56,300 bases of DNA. Source: Candidatus Pelagibacter communis. Its GTDB lineage: Bacteria > Pseudomonadota > Alphaproteobacteria > Pelagibacterales > Pelagibacteraceae. Positions 27,773-36,591 of this stretch are shown here, piece after piece; position 1 is the first letter of the stretch; each line of letters opens with the position of its first letter. Location of the stretch: assembly GCA_001180065.1 (NCBI GenBank), contig CVSM01000030.1:1-56300 (forward strand). Direction: 5' to 3'. The notes under the pieces were generated by a model that had not been told where the DNA came from, searched no databases, and saw nothing but the letters and a program-made list of their open reading frames with translations. A program made the position numbers and the translations under genes.

Positions 27773-28504
27773 GTGAGAAATTTATTTTTTTTATCTTTAA
27801 TTCTACTTTTAACCTCTTGTGGTAAAAGTGAGCTTAATTGGTTAATTTTATCTCCTAATAATATAGAAGGATTAACCAATCTAAAATTTTTATTGAGTGG
27901 TCTGACCACAACTATTTTTATTTCAATAGTTTCAATAATTATTTCTATATTTTTAGGACTTGTTGTTGCAATACCCTCTTTGGCTAAGAATAAATTTTTA
28001 ACTTATTTAAATATAGGCTATGTTGAAATAGTAAGAGCAATACCGTTGTTGGTTCTTATTCTATGGATTTATTATGGTCTCCCAATCATGACAGGTATAA
28101 GTTTTAGTCCATTTGTTTCTGGTATCATAGCACTATCAATAAGTGAAAGTGCTTTTCAAGCTGAAATTTTCAGAGCAGGAATTAATTCAATAAAAAAATC
28201 ACAATGGGAAGCAGGAAGTTCTTTAGGACTCGGTTTTTTTAGAAAATTAAGATTAGTTATTTTACCTCAAGCAATAAAGAATATTTTACCTGCTATTGGT
28301 AACCAATTTGTTTATGTGCTTAAAATGTCATCTCTTGTGTCAATAATCGGTATTGGTGATTTAACAAGAAAAGCAAACGAATTAGTCGTCACAACTTATC
28401 GGCCACTGGAAATTTATACATTTCTAATTCTAGAATATTTAATCTTAATATTGATTGTTTCTTATCTTGTTAGAAAATTAGAAAAAAAATTACAAAAAGA
28501 TTAA
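27773..28504 (+). CDS. Amino-acid ABC transporter permease with a lipoprotein-like N terminus
   Basis: A 243-residue His/Glu/Gln/Arg-type inner-membrane permease. Several membrane helices are evident, and the ATPase-coupling loop reads EAGSSLGLGFFRKLRLVILPQA, close to the EAAxxLG consensus. The start is a GTG at 27773; the next methionine is far inside the domain. The extreme N terminus (LSLILLLTSCGKSE) looks like a signal with a lipobox cysteine at residue 16, odd for a permease and possibly just an extra helix. It pairs with the binding protein upstream. It overlaps the convergent nuclease gene by 4 nt. Confidence 0.88.
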   Translation: MRNLFFLSLILLLTSCGKSELNWLILSPNNIEGLTNLKFLLSGLTTTIFISIVSIIISIFLGLVVAIPSLAKNKFLTYLNIGYVEIVRAIPLLVLILWIYYGLPIMTGISFSPFVSGIIALSISESAFQAEIFRAGINSIKKSQWEAGSSLGLGFFRKLRLVILPQAIKNILPAIGNQFVYVLKMSSLVSIIGIGDLTRKANELVVTTYRPLEIYTFLILEYLILILIVSYLVRKLEKKLQKD

Positions 28505-28980
28505 TTTTTTCTTCTATAATCCCAAGGGTATTCAAAAGTCATTGCCCACATACCTTTTTTATTTTTTTTAGCATAATCCTCGTCTTGAACATATTTTGTT
28601 GAATATTTTCTGTAAGCAAAAGCATAACCCTCCCGAACAAGATACTTAGATAGACTTTGATTATTCACAAAACATTCAGCTAAAATTCTATTATATTTAT
28701 CTAAACCATTCTTTATACATTTTACTTTATTATTACCGATCTTATTAATTAGTAATTCTTTTGCTTGTATTCCGCATTTAATAGTCTCATTATTCTTATT
28801 GCAAGTTTGTTTAATTTCAGGAGTATCAATACCACTAAAACGAATTTTTTCATTTTTTAAATAAATAGTATCTCCATCAACAATCTTTACTTTGTTAGAT
28901 TTTAAATCAAGATATGTAACAAAGACAAATATTAGACAAATACTAGTAAGTAAAAAGACTTTTATTTTGTTTGAAAACAT
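28501..28980 (-). CDS. Thermonuclease (SNase-like) family protein, membrane-anchored or secreted
   Basis: A 159-residue protein with an N-terminal hydrophobic segment (about 7-25, VFLLTSICLIFVFVTYL) and a staphylococcal-nuclease fold. VDGDTIYLKNEKIRFSGIDT carries the Ca2+-site aspartates and first catalytic arginine, and CIKNGLDKYNRILAECF carries the second region. A C-terminal AKKNKKGMWAM fits the family. It probably degrades extracytoplasmic nucleic acid for nutrients, but similar proteins have other roles. Its start lies 38 nt inside the MATE gene; its stop overlaps the convergent permease gene. Confidence 0.87.
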   Translation of the reverse strand: MFSNKIKVFLLTSICLIFVFVTYLDLKSNKVKIVDGDTIYLKNEKIRFSGIDTPEIKQTCNKNNETIKCGIQAKELLINKIGNNKVKCIKNGLDKYNRILAECFVNNQSLSKYLVREGYAFAYRKYSTKYVQDEDYAKKNKKGMWAMTFEYPWDYRRKN

Positions 28981-30313
28981 TATTCAAAAAATACCCAATA
29001 AACATTAGAACTGCAATTCCCATAAACCAATTTGTTACTAAAATTGTATAAAAAATATCCTCATAATCTCCTCCTTTAATATTAATTACATACCATAGAC
29101 TTAAAAATGGAAGGGCTGTTAATCGAAGAATACTTAGATAAAGACTGTAAAGTGGTTTTTTCACTGCTTGGAATACTGCAGTGGTTATAAAGAAAACAGG
29201 ATAAATTGGGCCAATTAATGCAGCAACTTTTAGATATATTGCACCATGCTTAATTGCCTCTGAGTTATCCGTAAATAATGAAACTAAAAACTCTGCACCT
29301 AAAAATATTATTATTCCTGCACAGATCATAAAAGATGATCCGAACATTAGAGCTTTTCTGTATAATTCTCTCAATCTATCATAATTTTTTGCACCAAAAT
29401 TTTGTCCGCCAATAGATAATACTGCTGTATTTAATCCAATTACAGGAAGTAAAAAAACTTGTTCAATTCTTAAAGCAGCACCATAACCAGCAGTAGCTAA
29501 GTCTCCAAATTGACCAATGAAGTAAAGGATATTGAACAAACCGACGCCAATCAATAACATGCTAAACATTACAGGAATTGTCTGATACAAAAGTTCTCCT
29601 AGAAGATCAAATTTTGGAATAAAACACTCAGGCTTAAGATATTGTTTTAATTCACAACAATACACCTTATATGCCAAATACAAAAGACCAATAAATTGTG
29701 CAACTACTGTGGCTATTGCAAGTCCAGCTATACCAAATGCTGGAATAAAACCATAACCAAAAATAAATAATGGATTTAAAATAATATTTAAAAAGAAACT
29801 AAAAATTAATACATTCCTATAACTTTTTGTATCGCCTTGTGCATTTAGTGTTCCATTTAAGGAAATTTGTATCAAAACAATTATAGTTCCATAAAAAATT
29901 ACATCTAGATATTTTCTAGTTAATATAATTGCCTCTTGGTCTGATCCCATAAGGGAAAGTAAAAAATCTGAAACATTCAAACCAAAAAAAGTAACTAGTA
30001 TGGATAAAAAGATTGCAAAAATAATTGATTGAGCAACAAATAGCGATGCCTTCTTCTTATTATTAGCACCTATATTATTTCCAATTAAAGTATTAGTTCC
30101 AGCAGTTAATCCAACACCTATTGCAATAATAGTAAAATAAATTGGAAAAGATTTTGCAATTGCGGCTATTGCTTCAGCGGATATTCTTCCTGCAAACCAA
30201 GTATCTACTAGATTATAAAAGGTCTGAAATAATGAGCCAACACTTGCTGGAATAGTTACTTTTCTTAATAAAAACCATATTGGATCTTTGGTTAATTTGA
30301 ATGATTGTGACAA
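28943..30313 (-). CDS. MATE family efflux transporter
   Basis: A 456-residue membrane protein with about twelve helices in two similar halves. Features seen: the N-terminal FQTFYNLVDTWFAGRISAEA (the NorM-like NxxDxxxxG pattern), AGTNTLIGNNIGANNKKKAS at the end of helix 2-3, and the matching second-half VLSIGGQNFGAKNYDR. It would export cationic or organic compounds with Na+ or H+. Substrate unknown. It lies 8 nt after trhO and runs 38 nt into the downstream nuclease gene. Confidence 0.92.
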   Translation of the reverse strand: MSQSFKLTKDPIWFLLRKVTIPASVGSLFQTFYNLVDTWFAGRISAEAIAAIAKSFPIYFTIIAIGVGLTAGTNTLIGNNIGANNKKKASLFVAQSIIFAIFLSILVTFFGLNVSDFLLSLMGSDQEAIILTRKYLDVIFYGTIIVLIQISLNGTLNAQGDTKSYRNVLIFSFFLNIILNPLFIFGYGFIPAFGIAGLAIATVVAQFIGLLYLAYKVYCCELKQYLKPECFIPKFDLLGELLYQTIPVMFSMLLIGVGLFNILYFIGQFGDLATAGYGAALRIEQVFLLPVIGLNTAVLSIGGQNFGAKNYDRLRELYRKALMFGSSFMICAGIIIFLGAEFLVSLFTDNSEAIKHGAIYLKVAALIGPIYPVFFITTAVFQAVKKPLYSLYLSILRLTALPFLSLWYVINIKGGDYEDIFYTILVTNWFMGIAVLMFIGYFLNNVFKQNKSLFTY

Positions 30314-30321
30314 ATAAATCC

Positions 30322-31230
30322 TTAGTTAAATTCTTTTTGAAAAATATATTTTTTTCCTGATATTTTTGCCTTGTATATCTGACTTTGTCTCATTCTAAAA
30401 CGAGATTTTTGGTTTTTTGAGAGTTTATCAAAACAACTAGGACAAGTTACACCCTCCTCATATTTTCTAGATTTTTTATCTTTAATTGAAATTGGTTGTC
30501 TACATCCACCACAAATTGAATAAGTTCCCTGTGTAAGTCCATGTTTTAAAGTTACTCTGTTGTCAAATACAAAACATTCACCTTTCCATAAACTTTTTTT
30601 TTGTTTGATTTTCTTTAAGTAATTAAGAATTCCGCCCTTTAATTGATAAATATTTTTAAACCCTTTTTTTTCTAAATATATAGAGGCTTTTTCACATCTA
30701 ATTCCACCGGTGCAAAACATTGCTATAGGCTGATCTTTTTTTAATTTTTTTAAATATTTTGGGAAATCTCTAAAATTACCTATATTTGGATTCACAGATT
30801 TTTTAAAAGATCCAACCTTATGTTCAAAAGGTTTTCTTGCATCAAGTAAAAGAGTTTCTTTTTTTTTAATTAATTCATTCCATTTTGTTGGATCAATATA
30901 AGTATTCTTTTTTTTGATCCTATTTGACATTTTAAGATCCATTGGAACAACTTCTTTTTTAATTTTCACTTTAGGTCTGTGAAAAGGTTTAAACTTACTT
31001 TTTGAATCATTAAAACTATCAAATTCTTTAATATTCAAAATTTTTTTTAATTTAATAATTGTAGTCTTAATATCTTTATTTATTCCAGAAATCGATCCAT
31101 TTAAACCCTCTTTGGATATGATAATTGATCCATTTATGTTTTTATTAGCTAAAAGATCACTCAACATTTTTTGATTTTTTTTTAAATTATTAATTTTTTG
31201 AAATTTATAAAAACCAAATACAGTGAACAT
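30322..31230 (-). CDS. trhO: tRNA uridine(34) hydroxylase, rhodanese-like (TrhO/UPF0176)
   Basis: TrhO proteins make 5-hydroxyuridine at the tRNA wobble position using oxygen. The 302 residues have the family's N-terminal acylphosphatase-like part (GSIIISKEGLNGSISGI), a rhodanese domain with LLDARKPFEHKVGSF, and the active cysteine in MFCTGGIRCEKASIYL. A C-terminal tail has two zinc-like CxxC pairs (YSICGGCRQP, VTCPSCFDKL). Family membership is clear; the function is taken from characterised relatives. It starts on the last base of the O-methyltransferase gene. Confidence 0.92.
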   Translation of the reverse strand: MFTVFGFYKFQKINNLKKNQKMLSDLLANKNINGSIIISKEGLNGSISGINKDIKTTIIKLKKILNIKEFDSFNDSKSKFKPFHRPKVKIKKEVVPMDLKMSNRIKKKNTYIDPTKWNELIKKKETLLLDARKPFEHKVGSFKKSVNPNIGNFRDFPKYLKKLKKDQPIAMFCTGGIRCEKASIYLEKKGFKNIYQLKGGILNYLKKIKQKKSLWKGECFVFDNRVTLKHGLTQGTYSICGGCRQPISIKDKKSRKYEEGVTCPSCFDKLSKNQKSRFRMRQSQIYKAKISGKKYIFQKEFN

Positions 31231-31880
31231 TAAATCTTCCTACAAACAGTCATTCCATCACCAAAGGGTATCATGACTTTTTCGATTCTTTTATCTTTAG
31301 AGATAAAATCATTTAAATCTCTTATATTTTTTGTATATTTGTCATTTATATCTTTGTTAACGACTTCTCCATGCCATAATACATTATCAATAATTACTAG
31401 ACCCTCTTTATTCAATAGATCTAATGAAATTTCATAATATTTTTGATAATTCATTTTATCTGCATCAATAAAAACTAAATCAAATTTTTCATTTCTAATA
31501 CTCATCAAACTTTCTAAGGCTGGTTTAATTATTGTTTTAATTTTGTGATCTTGATTAGCTTTTTTGAAAAAATTTTGAGCAATTTTATTTGTCTCTTCAT
31601 TTTTATCTAATGCAATTATACTACCTTCATCTGGTAAAGCTAAAGCCATGGACAACGTACTTAAACCTGTAAAAGTTCCTATCTCTAAAACTTTATTAAT
31701 TTTGGAAATCTTAATAATCAAATGTAAAAATTGACATTGGGAAATAGATATTTGCATTCTTTTTGAGTCACCAAGTGACAAGTTATAATCTATAATTTCT
31801 TTTTGAATGGGATGTAATTTCAAACCATTCTTTAGAATGTAATCTTGTAAATGTTTTGTGATATTAAGGTCTGAACCCAT
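31230..31880 (-). CDS. Class I SAM-dependent O-methyltransferase (catechol/caffeoyl-CoA type)
   Basis: A 216-residue soluble methyltransferase of family 3. The SAM-binding motif reads VLEIGTFTGLSTLSMALALP, the metal-site region FDLVFIDADKMNYQKYYE, and NKEGLVIIDNVLWHGEV supplies the second metal ligand set. Bacterial relatives methylate small catechols or unknown metabolites. The substrate cannot be told from the sequence. It lies 4 nt after gatB and overlaps trhO by one base, so it is probably co-transcribed with gatCAB. Confidence 0.9.
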   Translation of the reverse strand: MGSDLNITKHLQDYILKNGLKLHPIQKEIIDYNLSLGDSKRMQISISQCQFLHLIIKISKINKVLEIGTFTGLSTLSMALALPDEGSIIALDKNEETNKIAQNFFKKANQDHKIKTIIKPALESLMSIRNEKFDLVFIDADKMNYQKYYEISLDLLNKEGLVIIDNVLWHGEVVNKDINDKYTKNIRDLNDFISKDKRIEKVMIPFGDGMTVCRKI

Positions 31881-31884
31881 AACC

Positions 31885-33360
31885 TTATAGTTTTTTCTTT
31901 AGGATCTCATTGATTAATTGAGGATTAGCTTTTCCACCTGATGCTTTCATTGCTTGACCAACAAAAAAACCAAATAATTTTTCTTTACCTTGTTTATATT
32001 CAATAGCTTTTTCTCTATTATCATTAATTATTTTATCAATTAAAGCCTCTAAAGCCTTTGGATCACTTTGTTGCTTAAGTCCTTTTTCTTCTACAATCTT
32101 TTGTGGATCTTTATCTCCATCGATCATGAACTCAAAAACAGTTTTTGCTATTTTTCCTGAAATGGTTCCATTCTTAATTAGATTTATCAATATGGCAAAA
32201 TTCTTAGCACTTACTGGACTTTGAGAAATTTCCAAACCTTTGGTATTTAAAAGAGCAAATAGTTCGCCAGTAATCCAATTGACCGCTAACTTAATATCTT
32301 TGTTCTTACCCATTTTAGCTACAACTTCTTCAAAATATTTTGCAGTATCAATATCAGAAACTAAAATATTGGCTTCATAAGGTGACAATTTAAACTCTTC
32401 AATAAATCTTTTCTTTTTATCATCTGGGAGTTCTGGAATATCATTTTTAAGTTCTTCAATAAATTTTTCTGAAACCTCTAAAGGTAACAAATCAGGATCA
32501 GGAAAATATCTGTAATCATGAGCATCTTCTTTTGATCTCATTGATCTTGTCTCATTTTTCTTCGTATCAAAAAGTCTTGTTTCTTGATCAATAGTTTTAC
32601 CCTCTTCTATTAAATCAACTTGCCTATTAGCCTCATATTCTATTGCCATTTGCATAAACTTAATTGAATTAACATTTTTAATTTCACATCGAGTACCAAA
32701 TTCTTTTGAGCCTTTTGGTCTTACAGAGACATTCACATCAGCTCTTAAAGAGCCCTCTTGCATGTTTCCGTCACAAGTTCCTAGATATCTCATAATAGAT
32801 CTTAATTTTTTGATGTAAGCATTAACCTCATCTGGAGATCTTAGATCAGGCTTACTCACTATTTCCATTAAAGCCACTCCTGATCTGTTTAAATCAACAA
32901 AGGTATTTTGTGGGTCAAGATCATGTATACTTTTTCCAGCGTCTTGTTCTAGATGTAATCTTTCTATACCAATTTCTTTTTGGCCATTGGGCATATCCAA
33001 AATAACTTTGCCCTCGCCTACTATTGGATCTTTAAACTGTGAAATTTGATATCCTTGAGGTAAATCAGCATAAAAATAATTTTTTCTATCAAACACTGAA
33101 CGTTTATTAATTTTTGCATTAAGGCCAATACCGGTTTTAATTGCTTGTTTAACACAAAATTCATTTATTACTGGTAACATGCCTGGAAATGCAGCATCAA
33201 CTAAACTAACCTGGGTATTGGGCTCTGCTCCAAATTTGGTTGCTGAAGTAGAAAATAATTTTGACTCAGATAAAACTTGTGCATGAACTTCTAAACCAAT
33301 TACAACCTCATACTGATTATCTTTTCGATTGATCAAATATTCTGAATCTTTTTTACTCAT
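31885..33360 (-). CDS. gatB: Aspartyl/glutamyl-tRNA amidotransferase subunit B
   Basis: Kinase subunit of GatCAB, which converts Glu-tRNA(Gln) and/or Asp-tRNA(Asn) to the amidated forms. Seen: [45 protein letters not shown] and a C-terminal helical tail domain ([15 protein letters not shown]). I place the start at 33358-33360 (491 residues), giving a 4-nt ATGA overlap with gatA; an ATG 12 nt upstream is possible. This enzyme is required where GlnRS or AsnRS is missing. Confidence 0.97.
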   Translation of the reverse strand: MSKKDSEYLINRKDNQYEVVIGLEVHAQVLSESKLFSTSATKFGAEPNTQVSLVDAAFPGMLPVINEFCVKQAIKTGIGLNAKINKRSVFDRKNYFYADLPQGYQISQFKDPIVGEGKVILDMPNGQKEIGIERLHLEQDAGKSIHDLDPQNTFVDLNRSGVALMEIVSKPDLRSPDEVNAYIKKLRSIMRYLGTCDGNMQEGSLRADVNVSVRPKGSKEFGTRCEIKNVNSIKFMQMAIEYEANRQVDLIEEGKTIDQETRLFDTKKNETRSMRSKEDAHDYRYFPDPDLLPLEVSEKFIEELKNDIPELPDDKKKRFIEEFKLSPYEANILVSDIDTAKYFEEVVAKMGKNKDIKLAVNWITGELFALLNTKGLEISQSPVSAKNFAILINLIKNGTISGKIAKTVFEFMIDGDKDPQKIVEEKGLKQQSDPKALEALIDKIINDNREKAIEYKQGKEKLFGFFVGQAMKASGGKANPQLINEILKKKL

Positions 33361-34814
33361 TTTATCCACCAATCAGTAATTTTGTTTTTAAAATTGATCT
33401 TTTCTTCCATAGCATAAGCTATATTCAATATATTTTGTTCATCAAAAGCTTTGCCAATAATTTGTAAACCTAAAGGATAACCTTTTGAATCATGGCCTGC
33501 AGGTATTGAGATACCTGGAAGTCCAGCTAAGTTAACAGGCACTGTAAATATATCATTAAGATACATTGAAACTGGATCATTCGTTTTTTCACCTATTTTG
33601 AATGCTGAGCTAGGTGTTGATGGAGTTAAAATTGCATCAACTTTTTTATATACTTCATCAAAATCATTCTTAATGAGTTTCCTTACTTTTTGGGCTTTTA
33701 AATAATATGCATCATAATAACCAGAAGACAAAACATATGTTCCAATCATAATTCTTCTTTGAACCTCCGTACCAAAACCTTCAGATCTAGTTTTTTCATA
33801 CATATCAATTAAGTTTTCACCTTTGGCTCTAAATCCATATTTGACACCATCATATCTGGCTAAATTCGAAGATGCCTCAGCAGGAGCTACAATATAATAA
33901 GTTGGTAAAGCATAACTTGTGTGTGGAAGAGAAATATCGATCGTTTCTGCACCACATTCTTTTACATATTCAATTCCTTTTTGCCAAAGATCTTCAATTT
34001 CTTTAGGCATACCATCAACTCTATATTCTTTTGGTATCCCAATTTTTTTTCCTTTTATGTTATTTGTAAGATCTTTACTGTAATGATTTCTTTTAAAGTC
34101 TATCGAGGTAGAATCTTTAGGATCAAAGGAACTAATTACCTCTTGTAATAAAGCACAATCCTTGACATTTTGTGCCATTGGTCCTGCTTGATCTAACGAT
34201 GATGCAAAAGCGACAATTCCATAACGTGAGCAACTTCCATACGTAGGTTTTAAACCAACTGTTCCTGTAAATGATGCTGGTTGTCTTATTGATCCACCAG
34301 TATCAGTACCAATTGTAATTGGAGTTAATTGTCCAGCTACTGCAGATGCTGAGCCACCAGATGAACCACCAGGGACTAAATCTTTATCAATAGGACTTTG
34401 GACATTACCAAAAAAACTTGTCTCATTTGATGAGCCCATTGCAAACTCATCACAATTTAATTTTCCTAGAAGTATTGCACCTTCATTCCAAATATTTTCT
34501 GTTACTGTTGACTCGTAAGTTGGTACAAAGTTATTCAAAATTTTACTACCAGCAGTTGTTTTAATATTTTTTGTACAAAACAAATCCTTAACAGCCATCG
34601 GTATACCAGGCAGTTTTAAATCTAAATTAGGTTTTTGATCAAATTTTTTTGCTTTATCCAAAGCTGATGTAAAGTCATTTGTAATATAAGCATTCAATTC
34701 CTCAGATTTTTCAGATCTATCAATAAATGCTTTAGTCACATCTGTTGAAGAAAGTTTTTTACTTCTAATATTTTCAATTAGTTCTGTTAGAGATTGTTTT
34801 GTTATATCGGACAT
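33357..34814 (-). CDS. gatA: Aspartyl/glutamyl-tRNA amidotransferase subunit A
   Basis: Amidase subunit releasing ammonia from glutamine. The 485 residues hold the Ser-cisSer-Lys triad: lysine in [19 protein letters not shown], the glycine/serine loop [14 protein letters not shown], and the nucleophile region [15 protein letters not shown]. Length is standard. It overlaps the gatC stop by one base and gatB by 4 nt, so the three subunits are coupled for equal synthesis. Confidence 0.98.
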   Translation of the reverse strand: MSDITKQSLTELIENIRSKKLSSTDVTKAFIDRSEKSEELNAYITNDFTSALDKAKKFDQKPNLDLKLPGIPMAVKDLFCTKNIKTTAGSKILNNFVPTYESTVTENIWNEGAILLGKLNCDEFAMGSSNETSFFGNVQSPIDKDLVPGGSSGGSASAVAGQLTPITIGTDTGGSIRQPASFTGTVGLKPTYGSCSRYGIVAFASSLDQAGPMAQNVKDCALLQEVISSFDPKDSTSIDFKRNHYSKDLTNNIKGKKIGIPKEYRVDGMPKEIEDLWQKGIEYVKECGAETIDISLPHTSYALPTYYIVAPAEASSNLARYDGVKYGFRAKGENLIDMYEKTRSEGFGTEVQRRIMIGTYVLSSGYYDAYYLKAQKVRKLIKNDFDEVYKKVDAILTPSTPSSAFKIGEKTNDPVSMYLNDIFTVPVNLAGLPGISIPAGHDSKGYPLGLQIIGKAFDEQNILNIAYAMEEKINFKNKITDWWIK

Positions 34815-35101
34815 TATTCGATCACCTTGGGCACTACAAAATAATCCTCATTATCTTGGGGAGAATTTTTAATAATTTGTTCTCTGATATTTTTGCTTTT
34901 TACTTCATCTGATCTTAATTTTAAGGTTGTTTCTGCAATAGAAGTTAATGGTTCAACATTATCTGTTTTTAATTCGTTAAGTTTTTCAATGAAATCAAAA
35001 ATAGAATTTAAGTCACCAGCTAATTTTTCAGCTCTTTGCTCGTCAACTGAAATTCTTGCCAATTTAGATATATGTTTTATTGTTTTATGATCTATACTCA
35101 T
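34814..35101 (-). CDS. gatC: Aspartyl/glutamyl-tRNA amidotransferase subunit C
   Basis: Small 95-residue helical subunit that wraps around GatA and supports its folding. The pattern HISKLARISVDEQRAEKLAG, then LNSIFDFIEKLNELKTDNVE and PLTSIAETTLKLRSDEV, is typical GatC. It leads the gatCAB run and is divergent from ruvX across 50 nt. The order gatC-gatA-gatB is common in bacteria. Confidence 0.96.
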   Translation of the reverse strand: MSIDHKTIKHISKLARISVDEQRAEKLAGDLNSIFDFIEKLNELKTDNVEPLTSIAETTLKLRSDEVKSKNIREQIIKNSPQDNEDYFVVPKVIE

Positions 35102-35151
35102 ATGCTATTTAAATATGAGGCAAAGTATCACTTAAGTTTAAAATATACAAT
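35102..35151. promoter_or_regulatory. Divergent gatC/ruvX spacer with a candidate ruvX -10 box
   Basis: This 50-nt spacer must hold both start regions. TAAAAT (35139-35144) lies 7 nt before the ruvX ATG at 35152 and could give a leaderless mRNA. An 8-bp palindrome ACTTAAGT sits at 35129-35136. No credible gatC promoter hexamers stand out. Confidence 0.25.
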
Positions 35152-35607
35152 ATGATCACTTTAGAGGAATTTAAAAAAAAACACTTAGATAAGTGTAGAT
35201 TGATAGGTTTAGACCTGGGTTCTAAAAGAATTGGTGTGTCAATCTGTGATGATAAACAATTAATTGCTACCCCATTAAAAACAATAAATAGAAATTCACT
35301 AAAAAACCTTGTTGAAGAACTCAGATTAATCATTGATGAAAATAATATAAAAGGAATCATTGTTGGAAATCCTTTAAATATGGATGGATCTTCAGGTAGG
35401 TCAGCTCAATCAGTAAAAGATACGACTGAAAATATTGAAAAAAACTTAGATATTCCAATTTGTCTCTGGGATGAGAGACTCTCAACTGTTGGTGCTTTCA
35501 ATCTATCTAGCGAATTAGATATTAATGTGAGTAAAAGAGAAAAAAAGATAGATGAAAACGCTGCTGCTTTTATATTACAAGGAGCTTTAGATTTTTTAAA
35601 TAATTAA
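35152..35607 (+). CDS. ruvX: Putative pre-16S rRNA nuclease / Holliday junction resolvase-like RuvX (YqgF)
   Basis: A 151-residue RNase H-fold protein of the YqgF family, implicated in 16S rRNA 5'-end maturation. Seen: LIGLDLGSKRIGVSICDD at the N terminus with the first acidic residue, GIIVGNPLNMDGSSGRSAQS in the centre, and LWDERLSTVGAF followed by KKIDENAAAFILQ with the C-terminal acidic residue. Length is normal. It lies 42 nt before pyrB; pairing with pyrBC and gatCAB is a common alphaproteobacterial context. Confidence 0.95.
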   Translation: MITLEEFKKKHLDKCRLIGLDLGSKRIGVSICDDKQLIATPLKTINRNSLKNLVEELRLIIDENNIKGIIVGNPLNMDGSSGRSAQSVKDTTENIEKNLDIPICLWDERLSTVGAFNLSSELDINVSKREKKIDENAAAFILQGALDFLNN

Positions 35608-35610
35608 TAC

Positions 35611-35639
35611 TTGCTTTTATAGAGCTTTATAGTTATAGA
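35611..35639 (+). promoter_or_regulatory. Candidate promoter for pyrB
   Basis: TTGCTT (35611-35616) and TATAGA (35634-35639) are 17 nt apart in the ruvX-pyrB gap, ending 10 nt before the preferred pyrB ATG at 35650. Match to consensus is moderate (4 and 5 of 6). A TTG at 35641 would be too close to this promoter to act as the start. Confidence 0.33.
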
Positions 35640-35649
35640 GTTGGTTTTA

Positions 35650-36591
35650 ATGGCAATTAAAACAAATCAAGCTATTAAAATCTCTCAAAAACATCTGTTA
35701 GGAATTCAAGATTTATCAATCAATGATGTTAATTTGATACTTGATGAAGCAAACTCATTTATAAAAGTAAATCAAAGTAAAAATAAAAAAGTTGATGTTT
35801 TAAGAGGAAAGACCCAAATTAATTTATTTTTTGAACCTTCCACTAGAACTCAAAGCTCTTTTGAATTAGCAGGTAAAAGACTTGGAGCAGATGTTATGTC
35901 AATGAATATTAGCAACTCAGCAATAAAAAAAGGTGAAACATTAATAGATACTGCAATGACTCTTAATGCTATGCATCCTGATATTATTGTAATTAGACAT
36001 CAAGACTCTGGGGCATGCAATCTACTTTCGCAAAAAGTAAACTGCGCAGTTCTTAATGCTGGTGATGGCAGAAGAGAACACCCTACTCAAGCTTTATTGG
36101 ATGCATTAACAATTATTACTCGTAAAAAAAAGATTCAAGGATTAAAAATTGCAATCTGTGGAGATATTCTTCATTCAAGAGTTGCAAGATCAAATATTTA
36201 CTTACTTAGTATGTTAGGAGCAGAAGTAAATATAATTGCTCCAACAAATCTTATGCCAAAAGAAATTGAAAAATTTGGTGTTAATACTTTTACTGATATG
36301 AAAAAAGGATTGAAAGATTGTGATATTGTTATGATGTTAAGATTGCAGAATGAAAGAATGACAAGTTCATATCTTTCATCCAATAGAGAATATTATGAAT
36401 ATTACGGATTAACTCCTGATAAATTAGAACATGCTAAATCTGATGCCTTAATTATGCATCCTGGTCCAATGAACAGAGGTATAGAAATAGATACAATGCT
36501 AGCAGATGATATCAACAAAAGTGTAATTAAAGAGCAAGTTGAATTAGGTGTCGCGGTAAGGATGGCTTGTCTTAAAATATTTTGTACATAA
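35650..36591 (+). CDS. pyrB: Aspartate carbamoyltransferase catalytic subunit
   Basis: Joins carbamoyl phosphate and aspartate at the first committed pyrimidine step. Seen: the carbamoyl phosphate motif [20 protein letters not shown], the HPDIIVIRH segment, [20 protein letters not shown], and [11 protein letters not shown] near the C terminus. All catalytic motifs are intact. I prefer the ATG at 35650 (313 residues) to a TTG 9 nt upstream. The stop TAA shares its last base with the pyrC ATG (TAATG), so the two proteins are made together, as expected for a PyrB-PyrC complex. Confidence 0.97.
   Translation: MAIKTNQAIKISQKHLLGIQDLSINDVNLILDEANSFIKVNQSKNKKVDVLRGKTQINLFFEPSTRTQSSFELAGKRLGADVMSMNISNSAIKKGETLIDTAMTLNAMHPDIIVIRHQDSGACNLLSQKVNCAVLNAGDGRREHPTQALLDALTIITRKKKIQGLKIAICGDILHSRVARSNIYLLSMLGAEVNIIAPTNLMPKEIEKFGVNTFTDMKKGLKDCDIVMMLRLQNERMTSSYLSSNREYYEYYGLTPDKLEHAKSDALIMHPGPMNRGIEIDTMLADDINKSVIKEQVELGVAVRMACLKIFCT

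Noticed and set aside
28482-28511. A/T-only inverted repeat at the permease/nuclease junction as a terminator
   Set aside because: The arms are just A-runs facing T-runs (AAAAAATT/AATTTTTT) with an 11-nt loop, which is expected by chance in this composition.
35641-35649. TTG starts for pyrB, pyrC and topA just upstream of ATGs
   Set aside because: In each case an in-frame ATG three codons later gives a standard N terminus and, for pyrC, a tidy TAATG junction.
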